Shown here piece by piece: positions 61,748 to 64,000 of a DNA stretch of 64,000 nt. How positions within the stretch are numbered: the first letter of the stretch is position 1; every line of letters starts with the position of its first letter. Both the position numbers and the translations under genes were made by a program. The DNA is from Halalkaliarchaeum sp. AArc-CO. GTDB lineage: Archaea > Halobacteriota > Halobacteria > Halobacteriales > Haloferacaceae. The stretch lies in contig NZ_CP087723.1 in the NCBI RefSeq assembly GCF_024972735.1, positions 930,001-994,000 on the forward strand. Reading direction: 5' to 3'. The notes under the pieces are model-generated. The model worked only from the letters and a program-made list of their open reading frames with translations. It was not told where the DNA came from and searched no databases.

Positions 61748-63940
61748 TCATTTGCCGTCAGGTGACGGTACACTGGCTTTTTTCGGTTCCGTCCCCCGAG
61801 AGAAGTTCGCGACGTCCGGCCACGCGCTGCCCATTGCCCAGATCGTCGCGTCGACGCTACCGTCACCGTCGACCGCGTAGGCGGCGACGCCGGTGCTGTC
61901 GTGGCGCGTCGGATAGATCCGACTCGTGAGCGCCCGGCGTTCGCCGGCGAACAACTCGACGACCGAGCCGTCGACGAACACGCGAACGTCCAGCGGTGAC
62001 TCGAGGTCGTCGACGGCGACCGACTGCGGCGCTCTGTTCGCCCCTGGATCGAGACTCGAATGTTTCCGGTCGATCGTTACCGACTCGCTGTCGTACCGAA
62101 TTCTCGTCTGCTCGGCACCGTCGGGGGTCGCACAGACGAGGAATCCGACCTCGGATGCATCGCCGACCTCGAGGGTCGCCTCGATCTCGATCGACCGGCC
62201 TGCCGCGTCCAACCGGCGCGTCTCGTCGTCCAGGTCGACGCGACCCCGGCACAGCCGGCGCTCCCGAAGTTCGGAAAACTCACGAATCGGACGCTGGTGG
62301 AGGCGATTCCTCTCTACGGACAGTTCCCGTGGAACCGACAGCGTTCCCGCCCAGCCGGCATCCCACTGACGGCTGATGCCTCTGGCTTCCGGGATCCAGC
62401 CGAACGTAACCGTCCGATCGCCATCGTGCAGCGATTGGGGCGCGTAGAAGTCGCCTGGATCGAGCGTCCCGCGCCGGCTTTCGCGGAACTGACCGGCGTC
62501 GGCGTCGAACTCTCCGAGGAAGTACAGTACCGTCTCGTAGTTGGAGACGTGGAGGAGGTGACTGTCGTCCAACTCGAGCAGTTCTGGACACTCCCACACC
62601 GTTCCGGGCGTCTCCCAGTCCCCCACCAGCACGGGCCCCAGGTACTCCCAGTTCCGCAGGTCCGACGATTTATACAGGATGACGGTTCCGCCGACGTCCT
62701 CCAGGCCTGCGCCGATCAGCTGATACCAGTACCCGTCGGCCTGCCAGATCGCGTGATCGCGGAACTCGGCGTGCCAGTGTTCTGTCGAGAGCAGATCCAG
62801 TTCCGACGGTGGCTGTTCGATAACTGGGTTGTCGTCGTCAGGAACCCACGTGGAGAGCTCGCCGTCGGCTGCAGTCGCCAGACACGGGAGCTGCCACCGG
62901 TCGCGCCCGCCCGTGTATACGATCCGGGCGGTTCCGTCGTCGTCGACCGCACATCCCGACCAGCAGCCGTCCCGGTCGGGTCCCGACGGGGTGGGGGACA
63001 GCGCCACAGATCTGTCCTCCCAGTGGAGGAGGTCGTCGCTCACCGCGTGTCCCCAGTGAATCGTATCGTGGTGGGGACCACCGGGATTGTACTGATAGAA
63101 GACGTGGTATCGATCGTTCCACCGAATACAGCCGTTCGGATCGTTGAGCCAGTTTGCGGGCGGGCAGACGTGGTAGTGTGGCCGGTGTGGATCGTCGTCC
63201 AGTTCGCGCCGATGGTCGAGGAGACCGGCCGCGTCGACGGGCCGACCGGCGGTCAGGTCGAACGTCGCGTCCCCGGCCAGGAACTGAAGTCCGTTCTTCA
63301 CGATCCGTTCGCGGCTCGCCTCCGTGTCCTCCGCGTCCGCGCCCGAAAACGCCATTCCCTGCCCGATTCCGACGACTGTCCCCTCGCCGACGCGCCACTG
63401 CAGGCCCCCAAGCTCACTCGGCACGTCCGTCTCGCCGCGGACGGTGCCGGCCAGCACGTCCGCCCGTTCGGGGAGGACGTTCTCGTATCGCGCGTACGGT
63501 GCGGGATCGCCGGCCGGCTGGGTGTGATGTCGAAGCCCGGTCAATCCCGCGAGGATCGGATGGTCCGCATACACTGACTTCCAGAGGACTCCCGTCGGTT
63601 CCTCTACTGGTTCCGTGCCCGTCGCGTCCGGCGGGACGGGGTCGATTCCGAGCGCTGAAACCTGTGCGACCGCACGGGAGGTCAAAAGGAGGCCGCCGCC
63701 GTCTTCCAGAAACGACTGGAACGCCGGGGCACAGTCTGCAATCTCTCGGGGGGTCGCGATCGGTTCGTTGGCGTGCCACCAGATCACGTCGAGTCCCGCG
63801 AGTCTGTCACCATCGGAAACGGCGTCGAGTTCTATCCGTTCCGTGTCGAATTCGGTTCGACACCACGTGAGAGCCGCCCGTTCCTCCGTGTCGAGTTCGC
63901 CGACAGCAAGGAAACCGACGGCCGCATCGGAGGTGTCCAT
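61748..63940 (-). CDS. GH32 fructan/sucrose hydrolase with extra N-terminal domain
   Basis: GH32 enzymes release fructose from sucrose or fructans. The 730-residue protein has the nucleophile Asp267 in WLNDPNG, the transition-state Asp395 in FRDH (the usual FRDP has His instead of Pro) and the acid/base Glu450 in WECPEL. The five-blade propeller spans about 250-545 and a beta-sandwich 560-715. Residues 1-230 form an additional alpha/beta domain with a ThuA/glutamine-amidotransferase-like look (GLDVIWWHANEPIATP, FLEDGGGLLLTSRA). No signal peptide is present. A TTAAC element about 25 nt upstream suggests leaderless expression. Confidence 0.9.
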   Translation of the reverse strand: MDTSDAAVGFLAVGELDTEERAALTWCRTEFDTERIELDAVSDGDRLAGLDVIWWHANEPIATPREIADCAPAFQSFLEDGGGLLLTSRAVAQVSALGIDPVPPDATGTEPVEEPTGVLWKSVYADHPILAGLTGLRHHTQPAGDPAPYARYENVLPERADVLAGTVRGETDVPSELGGLQWRVGEGTVVGIGQGMAFSGADAEDTEASRERIVKNGLQFLAGDATFDLTAGRPVDAAGLLDHRRELDDDPHRPHYHVCPPANWLNDPNGCIRWNDRYHVFYQYNPGGPHHDTIHWGHAVSDDLLHWEDRSVALSPTPSGPDRDGCWSGCAVDDDGTARIVYTGGRDRWQLPCLATAADGELSTWVPDDDNPVIEQPPSELDLLSTEHWHAEFRDHAIWQADGYWYQLIGAGLEDVGGTVILYKSSDLRNWEYLGPVLVGDWETPGTVWECPELLELDDSHLLHVSNYETVLYFLGEFDADAGQFRESRRGTLDPGDFYAPQSLHDGDRTVTFGWIPEARGISRQWDAGWAGTLSVPRELSVERNRLHQRPIREFSELRERRLCRGRVDLDDETRRLDAAGRSIEIEATLEVGDASEVGFLVCATPDGAEQTRIRYDSESVTIDRKHSSLDPGANRAPQSVAVDDLESPLDVRVFVDGSVVELFAGERRALTSRIYPTRHDSTGVAAYAVDGDGSVDATIWAMGSAWPDVANFSRGTEPKKASVPSPDGK

Positions 63941-64000
63941 CAGATCACGACAGGCACACCGGAGAGTTAAGTGATGCGGGAACAGATCGGCCTAGCGGTC

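Noticed and set aside
62060-63577. 505-residue plus-strand frame
   Set aside because: Antisense to GH32; no family motif.
1-64000. tRNA or rRNA genes
   Set aside because: Scanning by eye for T-arm GGTTCRA patterns and rRNA-like stretches found none outside coding regions; a program such as tRNAscan-SE would be needed to exclude intron-containing tRNAs.

Overview
The window reads as a chromosomal segment of a haloarchaeon (class Halobacteria). The evidence is a high G+C content, very acidic predicted proteins, archaeal information-processing genes (L7Ae, S28e, L24e, L21e, Rpo4, PriS, GINS, KsgA with DUF655), TrmB and TbsP regulators, CofD of F420 synthesis, form III Rubisco, and many leaderless genes with an AT-rich TATA element about 25-30 nt before the start codon. 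No rRNA, tRNA, CRISPR array, insertion sequence or integrase was seen. The species cannot be named from this alone.

Layout. 1-3.5 kb: end of a Na+/H+ antiporter-TrkA fusion, a CoA-binding protein, a RecA-like ATPase and glyA, divergent from tbsP (3.8-4.6). 4.8-6.2: translation operon L7Ae-S28e-L24e-Ndk. 6.4-12.3: aconitase, a Zn-ribbon membrane protein, RimI, PepF and an EamA transporter. 12.3-14.3: a PfkB kinase and ribose-1,5-bisphosphate isomerase. 14.5-16.8: two convergent DppB/DppC-type permeases. 17-19.8: a minus-strand L21e-Rpo4-DUF655-KsgA-HemK2 cluster. 20-31.3: a sugar locus with TrmB, a complete sugar ABC transporter, two Gfo/Idh/MocA dehydrogenases and a sugar isomerase/epimerase. 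31.3-41.7: RibL/JAMM pair, DHH nuclease, PLD exoprotein, Pcm, UspA, HEAT protein, VOC protein, small Zn and HTH proteins, and a tRNA methylthiotransferase. 41.8-46.7: two tandem APC permease-UspA fusions. 47-52.5: shikimate kinase and chorismate mutase, a Dus-like protein with CofD, and several small proteins. 52.5-55.4: Zn protein, GINS and PriS. 55.5-59.3: form III Rubisco, an HD phosphohydrolase and an amidohydrolase. 59.3-64: a coiled-coil membrane protein, then a convergent fructan/sucrose pair, GH68 and GH32.

How the parts may work together. The PfkB kinase next to R15P isomerase (12.3-14.3 kb) and the Rubisco with all key catalytic residues (55.5 kb) together suggest that ribose from nucleosides can be channelled through ribulose-1,5-bisphosphate. 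Known haloarchaeal versions of this pathway often lack Rubisco, so having both modules in one window is notable. The TrmB-ABC-oxidoreductase region and the GH68/GH32 pair suggest import and use of sugars and fructose polymers. The GH68 enzyme has no recognisable export signal.

The strongest leads are the Rubisco/R15P isomerase/PfkB set, the signal-less GH68 paired with an unusual GH32 (extra N-terminal domain, FRDH in place of FRDP), the oxidoreductase-isomerase-oxidoreductase sugar module, and several short regulatory or repeat structures. No wholly new multi-gene system could be proven from sequence alone.
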